From NCBI GenBank assembly GCA_023548195.1, contig JAJHZJ010000414.1, positions 1,040,501-1,104,500 on the forward strand: 64,000 nucleotides of DNA, given 5' to 3'. Below, in pieces: positions 1-14,650 of the stretch. The notes under the pieces are model-generated. The model had not been told where the DNA came from. It was given only the letters and a program-made list of their open reading frames with translations, and did not search any database. Source of the stretch: Bettongia penicillata ogilbyi (lineage: Eukaryota; Chordata; Mammalia; Diprotodontia; Potoroidae). The first letter of the stretch is position 1, and every line of letters begins with the position of its first letter. A program made the position numbers and the translations under genes.

Positions 1-1077
1 ATAGGGTGAGATGGGGGGTGGGGGCAGCTGGAGGAGCTATGGGTCACAGCAGACTTTCAGCCGTTGTACACACATAGAGAGTGACAGTATCACAAGACAG
101 TATCACATAGAACCAGAAAATTGGAAAGCTGCAAGAGTTTTTAGATCTCATTTGGACTCATTTTACAGTTGGGGGAAATGCCTACGCACCATGCCATCCG
201 TCAACTCTTAATCATCTACACTGAGGGAGGAGGATGGTGCTGTGGCTAACCCTAGTCACAAACCCCAAAGTCACTTCTATTTATTTGGCTTTGAGCTAAC
301 TGATTGGTTGAACAGCAGACTGGCCTTCCTGGTGGTGTTTGGTTCAGGATGATAAAATGAGTCTGCATGTTCAGAGCTCCTACTACAGAGAGAAGTATAT
401 GTGAGTAGTGGTGGTAGCGGTGGTGTGGAGAGTGGAGTGGGAGGGGAGGGGAGGAAGCAGAACATTGCTTAGATAACCCTCAAAAGCATAAGGGAGAGTT
501 AAGTTTTAGCCCTAAGGGTGAATCTGGAGCCTGTGGCGGGAGAGCACACTCATTAATTAGACTGCTGTTAACATTAATTTGCTTTGTTTTACGGAAACTC
601 TCACCAGCTTTATTGAAGCCTTTATAGAAGCCTCAAAAATACATTCACATTTTCATAAATATGTCTAAATAATGGAGCCCACCTTCCTTCAAGTGTTGGG
701 GGATTTGGAGTTAGATTTATAGTCACAGGATTTGACTGTAAATAATGAATGATTACCCTTTACAAAAGAGCTACGAACAGTACCCTAATGAACAAATGTG
801 TTCATTGTTCTTCACCGATGCCCTTTAGAGAAATGTGCACTAGGTGGTGGGGATGTCCTTAGCCAGTGTTTCAGGTCCATCGCTCTGTCCCAGGCTCATG
901 GGACCCCCTCTGACTCCACCTCACCCGATAAACCGGCTATGCTGGCTGTGACTAGGGCCAGATCTGGGCTTACTGCCCCTAAAAGGCAAGTTATTCCGGG
1001 TCGTACATGAATCCATTTGTTTTCCCATCTCACTGGCTGGATTTAAAAATAAAATCCTATCTATTTTTCTCCTGTAG
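1..1077 (+). other. ADCY5: Intron, 3' part (upstream of first exon in window)
   Basis: No coding exon is seen; the expected preceding C1a exon (FTDIEGFT region) is not here. Bases 1-530 show no clear repeat except a GT/GG-rich patch near 410-460. Bases 535-660 are an AT-rich unique block with homeodomain-type cores. Bases 700-1020 show nothing recognisable. Confidence 0.8.
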
Positions 1078-1206
<129 letters not shown>

Positions 1207-1423
1207 TAAGTAGAGTGTTCCCAAGGGCAAGGGGCGGGGGAGGGAAGAGGTGTGGAGGGAGGAATGGTATAGATATTAGAGGAAACCAGAAAGGGACAAC
1301 CTTTCAGAGGTCAAATAGGCAAGCTCTTGGGTTTCTCTTCTTCTTGGGGGATACTCTTTTTCTAAGGTCTGGGCCCATTCTGCCTCGGTGTCTTATGCTG
1401 GCGAAGCAAATGACTCCTTTCTT

Positions 1424-1600
1424 CTTTTTTTAAAAATTTAATTAATTTATTTATTTTTAGTTTTCAACAATCACTTCCATAAGTCTTAAATTTTCTCCCC
1501 CTTCTTCCCCGAGATGGCATGCAATCTTATATGAGTTCTACACATACATTCTTATTAAACACATTTTCATATTAGTCATGTTGCATAGAGAGGGGATGCT
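1424..1600 (-). mobile_element. L1 3' end fragment, antisense
   Basis: A T-rich run followed by text such as ACATACATTCTTATTAAACA closely matches the start of the L1 insertion at 15988, so this is the 3' untranslated end of the same L1 group, in minus orientation and strongly 5'-truncated. No target-site duplication could be made out. Confidence 0.7.
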
Positions 1601-1773
1601 TTTTCAATGAAACCTTTAGAGAAGCAGTGAGAAGAGACCCCGTTTAAAAGGCAGGCTTGATGATGAAAATGGTGATGACCATATGAAATGTAGGGTCAAT
1701 CCAAACCTTCATCTGAATCTCTAGATAAGTAGAACAGACATGATCAGCTCTGGGATTTCTTTCCCACCCTTCC

Positions 1774-1976
1774 CAGTGGTTCTTGTGACATGGACCTCTT
1801 TGGCAGGCTGATGAAACCTGCAGACCCCTTCTTAGAATTATGGTTTTAATATTAATTTTAAATTTAATATTAATATTAAAAAAATGCATAAGCATATGAA
1901 GGAAACCAATTACATTGAAATATAGTTAACAAACTATATTTTTTAAAGTTCAAGGGCCCCAGGTTGAGAATCCCTG
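1774..1976. mobile_element. hAT-like small DNA element, copy 1
   Basis: It begins CAGTGGTTCTTGTGACATGG and ends AGGTTGAGAATCCCTG, so the ends are rough inverted repeats (CAGNGGTTCTTAACC type). The inner text (TGCATAAGCATATGAAGGAA, ATTGAAATATAGTTAACAAA) recurs in four other places. The family name is not assigned. Confidence 0.55.
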
Positions 1977-3339
1977 ATTAACCTGAGGAATCTTTAAATT
2001 CATAGGGTCATAGATTTAGAAATATTAACCGTCATTTAATCCAAGCCCTTCGTCTTATACATGAGGGCCAGAGAGGCTTTGCCCACAGTCAGTGATTGGC
2101 AAAGCTAACATTTGGACCTAAGTCCTTTGACCCTAAATCTAAAGCTCATTCCATTGCATCCCAGTGGTATGTAACCCACCCTGGTGATACTGGACCAGAT
2201 TAGCAAAGAGAAAAGCCTGAGAAGTAAATGTGTTGGGAATGTAATCCATTACAGGAGCAACTTTGCTTGATTTGCGAAGTGCTGTTCCCCATGACAAGAA
2301 AATTGATTGATAATGAGCCTTCCCTGCTGCGTCAGCCTCTCGCTGTTGCCCTGGGAGTTACTAATTTCAATAGCATACAGTAGCGGTATGGTCCAAGTCA
2401 GTGTAGCGTGCTACCCAGAATGCCCTTTTCAGAGCAGGCTGGATGAGTGCTTGGCCCCTCATGCTGCTTCCTGGGAGCAGGCCCCCCTCCTCTCAGGAGG
2501 GGATAGTTCATCTTCTTTCTCCAGGGGATCTGCTCCCAGGCTAGGATATTAGATCATCATCTTAGAGCCAGGAGAGACCTAGAGACTATCTCATCTCTCT
2601 CACCCCAGTCTTGTAAATGAAGAAACTGAGGCCTAGAGAGTTTAAGTGACTTGACTTTAAAAAGTCATGGCTCAAAGCGACAGAGCCAAGTTTTGAGATC
2701 AGATCCAGTGGCACTGAGTTGACCTTAGCTCCGTCCCCTGAATGGTGCCCTTCCAACTACCATGCTTTGCCAAGGAGTAGTTAGGGTATTCCTTCATTAT
2801 CCAGTTTATTGGGAAGAAGTAGAGTGGTTTGACTAGACCCAGACAACAGATAATCGACAAGTCATTTCTTGTGTTTCCTCCAAGTGCATTGTAGGAATAT
2901 TTTTTTAGCAGCAGTAAAAATTCCCTCCTAAATGATGTTTGGCTCCAGATTATATTAAAATGAGTTTGCATTTCCCGAGTGCACCCTATTTGACCAGTGA
3001 AAGACACAAGCCAGAAGTATTTGGATCAGAAGGAAAAGATGGGGCTCTAAATTAAACTACTGCTAGGCGTATTTATAGCTTGTGGGTTGATGCACTGCAC
3101 CACCTTGTGGTCGTGGGTGGACACTGCAGCTTCTGCCATCTTCTGATGGGAAGAAAGCCCTCTCCCAAATAACATGGCAACCCTATTTCCAGGTTGAATA
3201 GTCTCAGTACCTTTATCTGTATAGAATCGGGGGAATGGCTCTTTGATCTGTTTTAAGACCCTCCTCCATCATTACATCTGTTTTTCTTCTTCATCCTTAG
3301 TTCCCATTCCCTTGCCTTCTTCTCTCCTCTTGACCCTCC

Positions 3340-5598
<2,259 letters not shown>

Positions 5599-6335
5599 TG
5601 AGAGTGGAGGGATCAGTCTGATATCCCCAGACCAGAGTTGAAATTAACAATGTTGATGTCCAAGACAAGCTTCACAAACCTACCTAGGGCAAATAATTTG
5701 CCTTCTAATGAACTCTTTAAGGGAAATTTAGTGAAAGAGGGCTGAAGAAAGAGACTTCATAATACTTCCAGGCTGCTAGTGGGAGCCCATTGTAGAGGAG
5801 AAATAAGAGCAGGACTGAGAATAACTCTCCTGGGTGTGATCATATGGTAAGGTATAGTAGCTTCCAATTTTAACTCATTATCCTTGGTGTTGATAAGTCT
5901 TTTCTGTGCTGCTGAAGGATAGCTAAGTACAGTCAAGACTTTCCAAATTGCAGTGCCCTGGGAGAAAGCCCTAGTCATCCCACCCTAGTCCCAGTTCTTC
6001 TGCAAGATCCTCTTCATGGACTCTCTTTCTCTTCCTCCTGTTTCTTTTATAAAAGGACATGGTGCTTTAGGGCCTGGAATACTCTGTGTAGTTCTGTCTA
6101 ACTCAGGAACTCTCCCCACCCCTCCATACACACACAGTTTGGAGCTGAGGACATTGCAATGAAAGGCAATTTAAATGGTTGTAGGAAGTGAGGGAGAGTC
6201 TAATGTTACAAATGCCCAAAACAATCAGAAGTCCTCGGTTTGGAAAGATGAACCCCAGAGGCTTTGAAATAGGGGAACACAGACTTATTCACTAGAACCC
6301 AGTATGTTAGAACAAAGGGACAAACCCTTGAAGCA

Positions 6336-6570
6336 TCTGCGATAGAGAGCTAGACCTGGAGTCAGAAAGACCTGAGTGTGAATTCTGCTTCATGTACTTA
6401 CAAGTCGTACCATCATGGACAAGTCACTTAACCCCTCTCAGCCTTAGTTTCTTCATCTGTCAAACAAGCTGGAGAAGGAAATGACAAACCACTTCAGTCT
6501 CTTTGCCTAGAAAACCCCAAATAGGGTCAAGAAGAGTTGGACACTTGAAAAGTGACTGAAAAACAAATAT
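6336..6570 (+). mobile_element. Mar1-type SINE
   Basis: Recognised by GAGTCAGAAAGACCTGAGTG, GACAAGTCACTTAACCCC and CAAGCTGGAGAAGGAAATGA. Confidence 0.8.
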
Positions 6571-7139
6571 ATTGTGTGTATATATGTATGGAATATATAC
6601 ATAGTGTGTACGTATGTGTGAATGAAGTGCTTTGCAGTTTAACTGCTATATAGATATTCACTATAATCATTAGCGTTTTAAGTGTTGTTGTTGAGGCTTA
6701 AAAGAGGTAAACTGAGGACACAGAAGGTAAAAATTGTAGAGAAAATAGTACCCTGAAATGGTTCTGGGTATTCCCAGGTTGAATCAGACCCTCTGTTTAA
6801 TTTCATTAGATTCATGAAGTAAGTAGCAGAAAGTAATGTTCCCATTTGTGGCAATAGTTGGGAAAAACATAATAAGGCTATTAAAAAAAAAGTCTTCAGT
6901 GCTTATATACCCTAAAGGCCAGAAGGGGGAGAATATTATTCCATGAAGGCCCATGTTAGATCATCTACTGTGACTCCCTCACTCCGGGAGTTCACCCCTT
7001 CCCCTGAGTGTGGCCTCTGATCTGGGATCTCTGTGTCTCTGTCTCTGCCTCTGTATCTTTTCTGTGAGTGGTTCTTGATCTTTTATCTACCTTTATTTAG
7101 TAGTTTTCTATATCCTGTTCTTAATCTGAAAATCAACAT

Positions 7140-7245
7140 GGCATCTCTCTTTCTCCTCTCTCTTCCTCTCTCTCCCTTCTCCTTTTCTCCCCTCCTCTCC
7201 TTTTTTTCCCTCTCCTCTTTTCTTCCCCTCCCATCCCCTCTGGAA
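7140..7245. repeat. C/T-rich tract
   Basis: A run of CTCTC, TTTCTCC and TTTTTTTCCC units, about 100 bp, nearly without purines. Confidence 0.8.
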
Positions 7246-8997
7246 AGTTTCTGGCTAGAAGACTAAGGTGCCGATGAAGCAGCAAACACATTAGGATGCT
7301 GGATCTGTAAAAGTGGATTATCCAACCCAGCCATCCTTTGAGGCGTTTGTAACTTCTCACACATTCGTCACCCGAAATTTCTCTTAGTTCAGAAAAGCTT
7401 TCTATTCTTGCAAATACTTTTGTCCGTGTTTCCAAATCCCTTGTGCCTTCATGAACAAAATCATCTTCATGATGCCCCCAAAAGAGCATTTCCATAGATA
7501 GAGCAGAACAAAAAAAAAAGATTCTCTATTAGAACTGAAGGTCTTCAATTTATGCCCACCTTTTTAAAAAATCTATGTGTTAGTTTCAGAATTGTATTCC
7601 TTTTCGGTGTTTCCTTCTGGAATTCCTTCTTTTTCTTTCCTTTTAAAAAAAAAGTTACAGTGACCCTCTTTTGGGAGCATCTTTATTGCTAACCTCCCTC
7701 CCTCAACTGTCCCCCTTTTAAAAAGAAAGAAAAACAAAACCTTGTAACAATTAATGTAGTTAAGTATAATTAAAATATCCAGTAGCCTTGTCCTAAAGTG
7801 CATGTCTCTGCCCTCCTCACCTCCCTGCCAGGAGCTTTCATCACTGGCCCTCTAGAGACATGTGATTGGTCATTGATCTGGAGAGAGTTCTTAAGTTCCC
7901 CCTCCCCTCCAAGATCATCAGAGCTGACTTCACAGGATGGCCCTTCCTATCCTCAGCCCAAAGAATTTAAGTAGAGACTTCATCTGCCATTTTTCCTCTC
8001 TTTCTCTACCTGCCCTTCACTGGGGCAGTTCCAGACTAGGCCTAATTCATTCTAGAAGCATGGATAAACATGCATCTCTAGAACTGGAGATTGCAGTTAA
8101 ATGGTATCAGAAGAGAAGCTCCGGCATCCAGTCTCTTCCGTGGCCCTCCTTGGGCTAAGACGCAGTTTGCAGGGAAGGTGGGGCATGTCTTCTACAGACC
8201 AGGATATGGACTGGACAGTTTGCTCATGGGCTCAGGTCCCTTTATTTCTTTTTCTTTGGTTAAGTAACTTGTCCAGGGTCACACAACTAGGAGGTGCCTG
8301 ATGTTGGTTATCCTAAGTTCAGGTCCATTGCTCTAACCACCGAGCTACCTAGCTCCCTTGTATATGTTTGGGGGAATGTTGGCACAGGAGCACAGGAACA
8401 AGACTATCAAGGAAGAATCATGGACTAGAGGAAAGAGTCCTGGCAGTGGAGTCAGAGGTCCTGGGTTCAAATCTAGCCTCTCCTACTTCATGCCTATGTG
8501 ACCTTAGGGAAGTCACTAACCCCCTAGACCTGTTTACTCATATATAAAACGAGTGAATTGAAATGGCTAGCCTCAGAGATCCCTTCCAGACTTAATCTAT
8601 GAACCTATAAGGTCTACAGCTACTTAAAGCATGCAGATACCCCAAAAATGTTCTTTTAGGAAAAAATGACCCTTAGAGGTGTTGTAAGGACAGCTCGGGG
8701 GGGAAGGGAGAAATCCCAGCCATCCTGCTCCTCTTCCTAACAGCAGATCAACTCATGAGGCCATTAACCGAGCCAGATGGAATGTGTCATTTCAAAGTCT
8801 GATGATTAAGGCTGCTGGACTGGGGAGTGGGAAGCGGGAGAAGGTTCTCAGAAGGCAGAAAAACATTTAGAATGCCACTGGACCGTTGGGACCTTTGGGT
8901 GGGGAGGGGAAGAAAGAGAGCAATTGCATTACTCATTCCTTCCATCCCTGAGACATAAAACTTAGAGCCCAAAGGGACCTTAGGCATCCTGTAATCC

Positions 8998-9185
8998 AGA
9001 GACTCTGAAACTTTTTGGGGTCCTGGACCCTTTTGCCTGGATAGTGAAGTCTGTGGTCTCCTTCTCAGAAAACTGTTTCTTAAATATAAAATAAATACAT
9101 AGGATTACAAAGGAAGTCAATTATAGTGGAATACAGTTGTCAAAGCATTTTTAAATAAAAGTTCACAGGCCTCAGATCCAACCTT
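8998..9185. mobile_element. hAT-like small DNA element, copy 2
   Basis: Shares ACATAGGATTACAAAGGAAG and AAAAGTTCACAGGCCTCAGA with the other copies. Ends are worn. Confidence 0.5.
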
Positions 9186-9631
9186 TTTGTCACACAGAGG
9201 AGGGGGATGCTTGTCTATGGTCACGTGTAGTAAGTGGGAAAGTGGGGCTTGGCATCCGGGGACTCTGGTTCCAAATCCCAACAGACTTCTTCAGCTCATT
9301 CCTCTTTTGTATACCCTTGGGGCTGGGGATACAGAGACCAGAGAAAGAGAAAAGGAGGAGGAGTTGTATGAGGAAGAGATATAGCAAAACTGAGAGGACA
9401 AATCCCTCCCACATGCGCACGCTTGGAAAAGCTCCTGGCGGAATAGGGGCTTCATTCCAGTCCTCGGATACATACTTTTAGAGCTAGGCAGGACCTGAGA
9501 AATCATTGACTCCAAGCCCCTCACTGATAAGGAAACAGAGCTCCAGAGAGGTTAGGAGACTTGCCTAAGGTCACACTTCTAGTCTGTGGCAAAACTAGAA
9601 CCCAGGTCTCCTGACTCCGAATCCAGTGTTG

Positions 9632-9862
9632 TCTATTGTTCAGTTGTTTTGGTTGTATCTGACTCTTTGTGAACCTGTTTGGGATTTTCTTGGCAAAAAG
9701 TGGTTTGTCATTTTCTTCTCTAATGCATTTTACAGATGAAACTGAGGCGAACAGAGTTAAGTGACTTGCCTAGGATCACACAGCTAGTGTCTTAGGTCAT
9801 ATTTGAACTCAGGTCTATCCTGACTCCAGGCAGGCAGCCAATCCGCTGCACCACCTAGCTTT
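9632..9862 (-). mobile_element. Mar1-type SINE
   Basis: Recognised by GACTCTTTGTGAACCTG, TTGGGATTTTCTTGGCAAA and CCGCTGCACCACCTAGC. A MIR/THER1 relic (9470-9625) directly precedes it. Confidence 0.8.
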
Positions 9863-10196
9863 TCTTTTTATCATCCTATCTCAAGCTACAAAGACTATCC
9901 CTCTTCTTCAAAGGAAGACACCTATTTCCCACATGTCTTTCTAATTCTACTTATTATGATATGGGTTACAGAGAGGAATACACGTACATATTCTCTTCCC
10001 TTTAAGTGATGGCAATTCTGACATACTCCTAGCCACAAATCTACAGGACAGATTGATATGCAGACCACTGTGCAGTTAGGCAAATTTAATGAAATAAAAT
10101 AAACCAAAGAGCCACCGGAGGGAATGGAACTTCCTATGTAGACAGGACGAATCAGGCTTTGGAGAAGGGGTCTCATCTTCTAGTGCTCAGAAATGA

Positions 10197-10421
<225 letters not shown>

Positions 10422-10479
10422 TGAGATGGCCATGGAAATTGGGGGGGCCTGGGAGAAGGGGAGAAGGGGAAGCATCATC

Positions 10480-10790
10480 CATCAGAGATTGGATAACAAT
10501 AGCAGTCCATTGCACTTACAGAATGCTTTCAGTTTTTCAAAGTGTTCTCACATGTGTTACCTTATTTTATCCCCAAGCTCAGTTGGGAGCTGGGATTTAT
10601 TCCTCTGACTTTATACGATAGGTGGGAAAAAGGAAGGGAATAAACATTTGCTGCCTGCCTACTCTGCGCCACACACTGTTCTAAATGCTTTATAGACATT
10701 AACCCATTTGATCCGCACAACAACCCTGTAGAGGTAGACATTATTGTGATTCCCATTTCATAGTTAAGGAAGCACAGTGCTATGCACAGA
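10480..10790 (-). mobile_element. MIR pair
   Basis: Antisense MIR text: TGCCTACTCTGCGCCACACA, ATTAACCCATTTGATCCGCA and CAACAACCCTGTAGAGGTAG. Confidence 0.75.
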
Positions 10791-11060
10791 GTAGGTGGTG
10801 GTGGTGAGTCGTTTTTCAGTTCTGTCAGATTTTTTGTGACCCCATTTGGAGTTTCTTGGTAAACATACTGAAGTGATTTGTCATTTCCTTCTCCAGCTCA
10901 TTTTATAAAGAAACTGAGGCAAACAGGGTGAAGTGACCTGCTCAGGGTCACACAGCTAGCAAGTGTCAGAGGCCAGATTTGAACTCATGTCTTTCTGACT
11001 CTATGCTCAATGCCCCATCCCTGCTCTAGCCATTGTACCACCAAGCGGCAGAGAAGAAAC
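10790..11060 (-). mobile_element. Mar1-type SINE
   Basis: Recognised by TTTGTGACCCCATTTGGAG, TCATTTCCTTCTCCAGCTC and GGTCACACAGCTAGCAAGTG. Confidence 0.8.
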
Positions 11061-12404
11061 AGAGCTCCAGAGAGAGGCAACTACTCAGCCATCCAGCTTA
11101 CGGTAGCCAAGCCCAGAACCAACTTCTGATTCTAGACTGATGGCTTTTGCCATCCACCCACATGGCTGCATCCCACTCCTGACCATCTCCTCTCCCTTTG
11201 CAGAGCTCACTCTACCAGGCTTAGGCTGGGATCGATCCGGGACCTGTCAAAGCCTCCAGCTGTTTGTTGGAAGCATTTGGCATGTGGTGAAGCCTTTCAC
11301 CTCCAGTCTAGTGGAAAGAAACGTGCCAGGTGTTGCCTGTGTCTGCTGCATTTCCCAGGCAACTGAAATTTCTCCTGAGCACCACTACTGCCTGGAAACT
11401 GTCACTGTAAAGCTCCCCAATGCGTTCTATGCTTTGGAAAGTCCCTAATCAGCCTCCTCTCTCCCTCGGTGTGGAAGGGGGAGGGGAGACTTGAAAAAAG
11501 CAGAAGCCAAAGGGGATTTATTTACTGGGTTCTGAAGCCTGTTTCAAGAGCACCCCACCACTTTGGGGCGGGGGAATCACTATACATCACACACCAGGGG
11601 CTTGTCCATTCAGATGGGCAAGATGAAATGAATATGCATAGATTCCTATGGTGAAAACTGGAGAAGAAAGGAGAAAGAAAAGAAAGGGATGGAAGTAAAA
11701 ATAGAAGTGGGGTAGGATATGGAGGAAGAGGAATTATAATGAGATTTTTTTTCCTTTAAGAAAGCTTGGTTTTTCAGATTCATTTCCTCTGTTCAGGGGG
11801 ATAATCAAGGTTTCTGTCAATGAAGGCCCCATTCACCCTAAGAACAAGTGAGCAAGGAAGGTATGAGAGTGAAGGGTTGTCCTACCTTTATGTTTGTACA
11901 GGCCCAGTGTTGAGGAATTAGGTGGGGGATGGGTCCGTGTATGCAGCAGGAGCTAATTTAGAGTCAGATGATGCCAAAGGGGTTTAAACTGCAGCAGGAG
12001 GGATTAAAACAAGACACAGAGAGGGACCGGAGAGCTCAGTGCCTGAGAAGACGACTCTATACCCTAGAGAGGCTGGTTGAAAAATCTTAAAAAATTTGCT
12101 GATGTGGACAGTGGAGACTGGGGATCTGAAGGGATGATCCAAAGACTTTCCAATGGACGTGTTGGTTATGACGCCTTAACTGCAGCCACGTAGCAGACCC
12201 ATCCCCAAATGTCATGTCCCCTTCCATCCCCTCATTCATCTTCTTCTTGAGAGACTGACTTCTTTAATAATGGAGAATAGCAAACATCTTAATTCGTATG
12301 AAAATATAACTTTTAAAAATGGATGCCTTTTTTTCAAACATAAGTCATTTCCTGATACGCAAACTCCACTGCATCCCCAGGTCCCAGGTGTGCTTGTGTG
12401 AGCA

Positions 12405-12530
12405 TGTGTCCACAACACACACATGCATGCACACATGTAGTACACAATGTACACATAATCATATACCTACACATGTAGTATACATGTGCACACATATACA
12501 TGTACACACACACACACACACACACTCCAA
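12405..12530. repeat. CA-rich simple repeat
   Basis: Mixed ACAC, CATG and GTACA units ending in a pure CA run of about nine units (12509-12526). Confidence 0.85.
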
Positions 12531-12654
12531 AACCTCCCTTGAAACCAAGGAAAATGGCAAAGGAAAATTGCTCCACAGTGTGATCTCCTACCTCTCTCTC
12601 GACAGAGGGGAGACATGCAAAACATCCTTCAAAAATGCAGAATTTCTTTTCTTT

Positions 12655-13020
12655 GCTGCTCTGTTTTCTTTCCTTTCCTTTTCTTCCCTTTGCCCTGATT
12701 TTCTCTTCCTTTTTACTCCCTCTTTAAATAGTTTGTATCTCCTCCTCTTCTAATTCTCCTTTATTCTGTTTCTTCCCTTCCTTCATCTCTATCCTGTTTT
12801 CCCCTCTCTTCCCTTTGCACCTTCCCTCTCCCATTTACCTCTGCCTTTCCCTGCTTTTTCTCTCACGTTCCTTCCCATCATCCCTTCCTCTGCCCCTGCC
12901 ATCTTCTGCCCACCTTGTCTCTTCCCTGCTCGCTCTCTCTCTCTCTCTCCCTCCCTCCCTCCTTCTCTCTCTCTCTCTCCCACTTCCTCTCCTTTGATTC
13001 TTCTACAACCCCCCCCCCAA
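12655..13020. repeat. Long C/T-rich tract
   Basis: About 365 bases of almost pure pyrimidine on the + strand, with CT and CCTT units near 12930-12980 and a C run at 13010-13018. The purine-rich reverse strand gives spurious open frames. Confidence 0.85.
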
Positions 13021-13391
13021 CTCACTCTTCAGTTCCCCCTCATCCTTCCACTGCCATCGTCCTCTCCTAACACATTCCTAGGCAGCTGATGTATCAGCTC
13101 TATGATGCTGCCATTCTGTTGGCATGGGGCTGGGCTTAACTCGGCCGCCTCTTGATGTTGGCTCTCTGGAGAGTCTAATTGAGCCGCTGTGTAATTAGAA
13201 TGAGAATTTTCCATAAACTGCTTTCAACTCTGGTGAAGAGCCTTTGGTGAAGCAGGGCCTAAGGCTGTTTCCCTCTGGGTTGAACATACTGAGTATGGTT
13301 CACGAGGGTTTGTTGTGATCTCTTTGGGAGGAACTCTGTGATAGGTGGGGAGATTAAACTGAAATAGAAGCTGAAAATTACCCAGAATCTG

Positions 13392-13527
13392 GGGGCAACT
13401 AGATGGCGCAGTGGATAGAACACCAGCCTTAGAGTCAGGAGGACCTGAGTTCAAATATGACCTCAGACACTTAGCAGCTGTGTGATCCTGGGCATGTCAC
13501 TTAGCCCTGACTGCCTCAAAAAAAAAG
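13392..13527 (+). mobile_element. tRNA-headed marsupial SINE (WSINE-like) with perfect target-site duplication
   Basis: TTACCCAGAATCTG at 13378-13391 and 13528-13541 flanks a 136-bp insert that starts GGGGCAACTAGATGGCGCAG, contains GACCTGAGTTCAAATATGAC and ends in an A run. One of the youngest insertions in the window. Confidence 0.9.
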
Positions 13528-14408
13528 TTACCCAGAATCTGATGGTCCTGGTCTGTGGAGAGGAAGAGGACTGGTGGTCAGTGTAAGGGCCATGAGAATC
13601 CCTGTCCTTTCTCTGTCCAAGAGTGAAGTATTTAGAGCATCTATCACAGAGGTTCCCATGAGCGCTTGGAAAGGGCCCCCCTTATGGGCATGGGGGAGGG
13701 AAGGTGACTTAGTTTTGCACTTTTAATGAAGACGTCATTACTGTAGGAGTCCTGTGGGAGAAAGCAGGAGCCGTGGCCTCTAATCTGAGGGATCTCCCCA
13801 TCTGATAGGAGAGAGGGAGAGGATATTTCAGGCTAGAGGAAAGTCCTGAACTGAGGCTTAGAGGTGAAGAAAGATAGAGGTCATGTAGGCCAGAGTATGG
13901 AGTAGTTAGTCTGTGGAGATGAGAAAGGGTGTGTATTTATGGGGCAGGTGTGGGGCAGGGGGCAGGGAAGAGAACGGAGGACTGGTAAAGAGGGGTGTTG
14001 AGACTCACATTTGGGAGCTTAGATTTGAAATGAGTTTCTGTAGTGTACTCATCTATCGCTAAGCAGGACTACACCTAAGTAGTCTAGTCTGGGAAAAAGG
14101 TATCTTCTTTAAAAACATTTCAAGAATGTTCAGTACCTTTCATAGTCAGCCCCTAACACCTCCATGAATGGCATAACTATAGACTCAAAGTCAGGAGACT
14201 TGGGCCCTAGGCTATGCTCTGTCAACAACTAGCAGTGAGACAAGTTTGATAGAGAAGAGAGAGTGGGATTTGGAGTCTAAAGACTTAGTTTGAATCCTGG
14301 CTCTTCTGACTACTATCCTTAGGCAAGTCATTTAAATAGTCTGTGCCTTGGTTTCCTTACCTGTAAAATGAGGGAGACGGCAGAATAGAGGACCTCTAAA
14401 GCCCTCTC

Positions 14409-14650
14409 CAGGCAGCTAAGTGGATAGAGCACTGGACCTGAAGTCAGAAAGATCTGAGTTCAAATCCAGCCTCAGACATTTATGAGCTGTGTGATCCTGG
14501 GCAAGTCATTTAACCCTCTTTGCCTCAGTTTTCTCATCTCTCAAATAATCTGGAAAAGGAAATGGCAAATCATTCCAGTATCTTTGCCAAGAAAACCCCA
14601 AAAGGGGTCAGAAGAGTCGGATACAACTGAAAGACAACTAAACAACCGCA
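14409..14650 (+). mobile_element. Mar1-type SINE
   Basis: Recognised by GGCAGCTAAGTGGATAGAGC, GAGTTCAAATCCAGCCTCAG and CCAAGAAAACCCCAAAAGGG. Confidence 0.82.

Noticed and set aside
12319..12753. A 144-codon frame rich in His, Thr and Cys
   Set aside because: It is translation of a CA-rich simple repeat.
13392..13527. tRNA genes at SINE heads
   Set aside because: SINE heads descend from tRNA and keep box-like motifs, but no copy has a complete cloverleaf; they are scored as SINEs.
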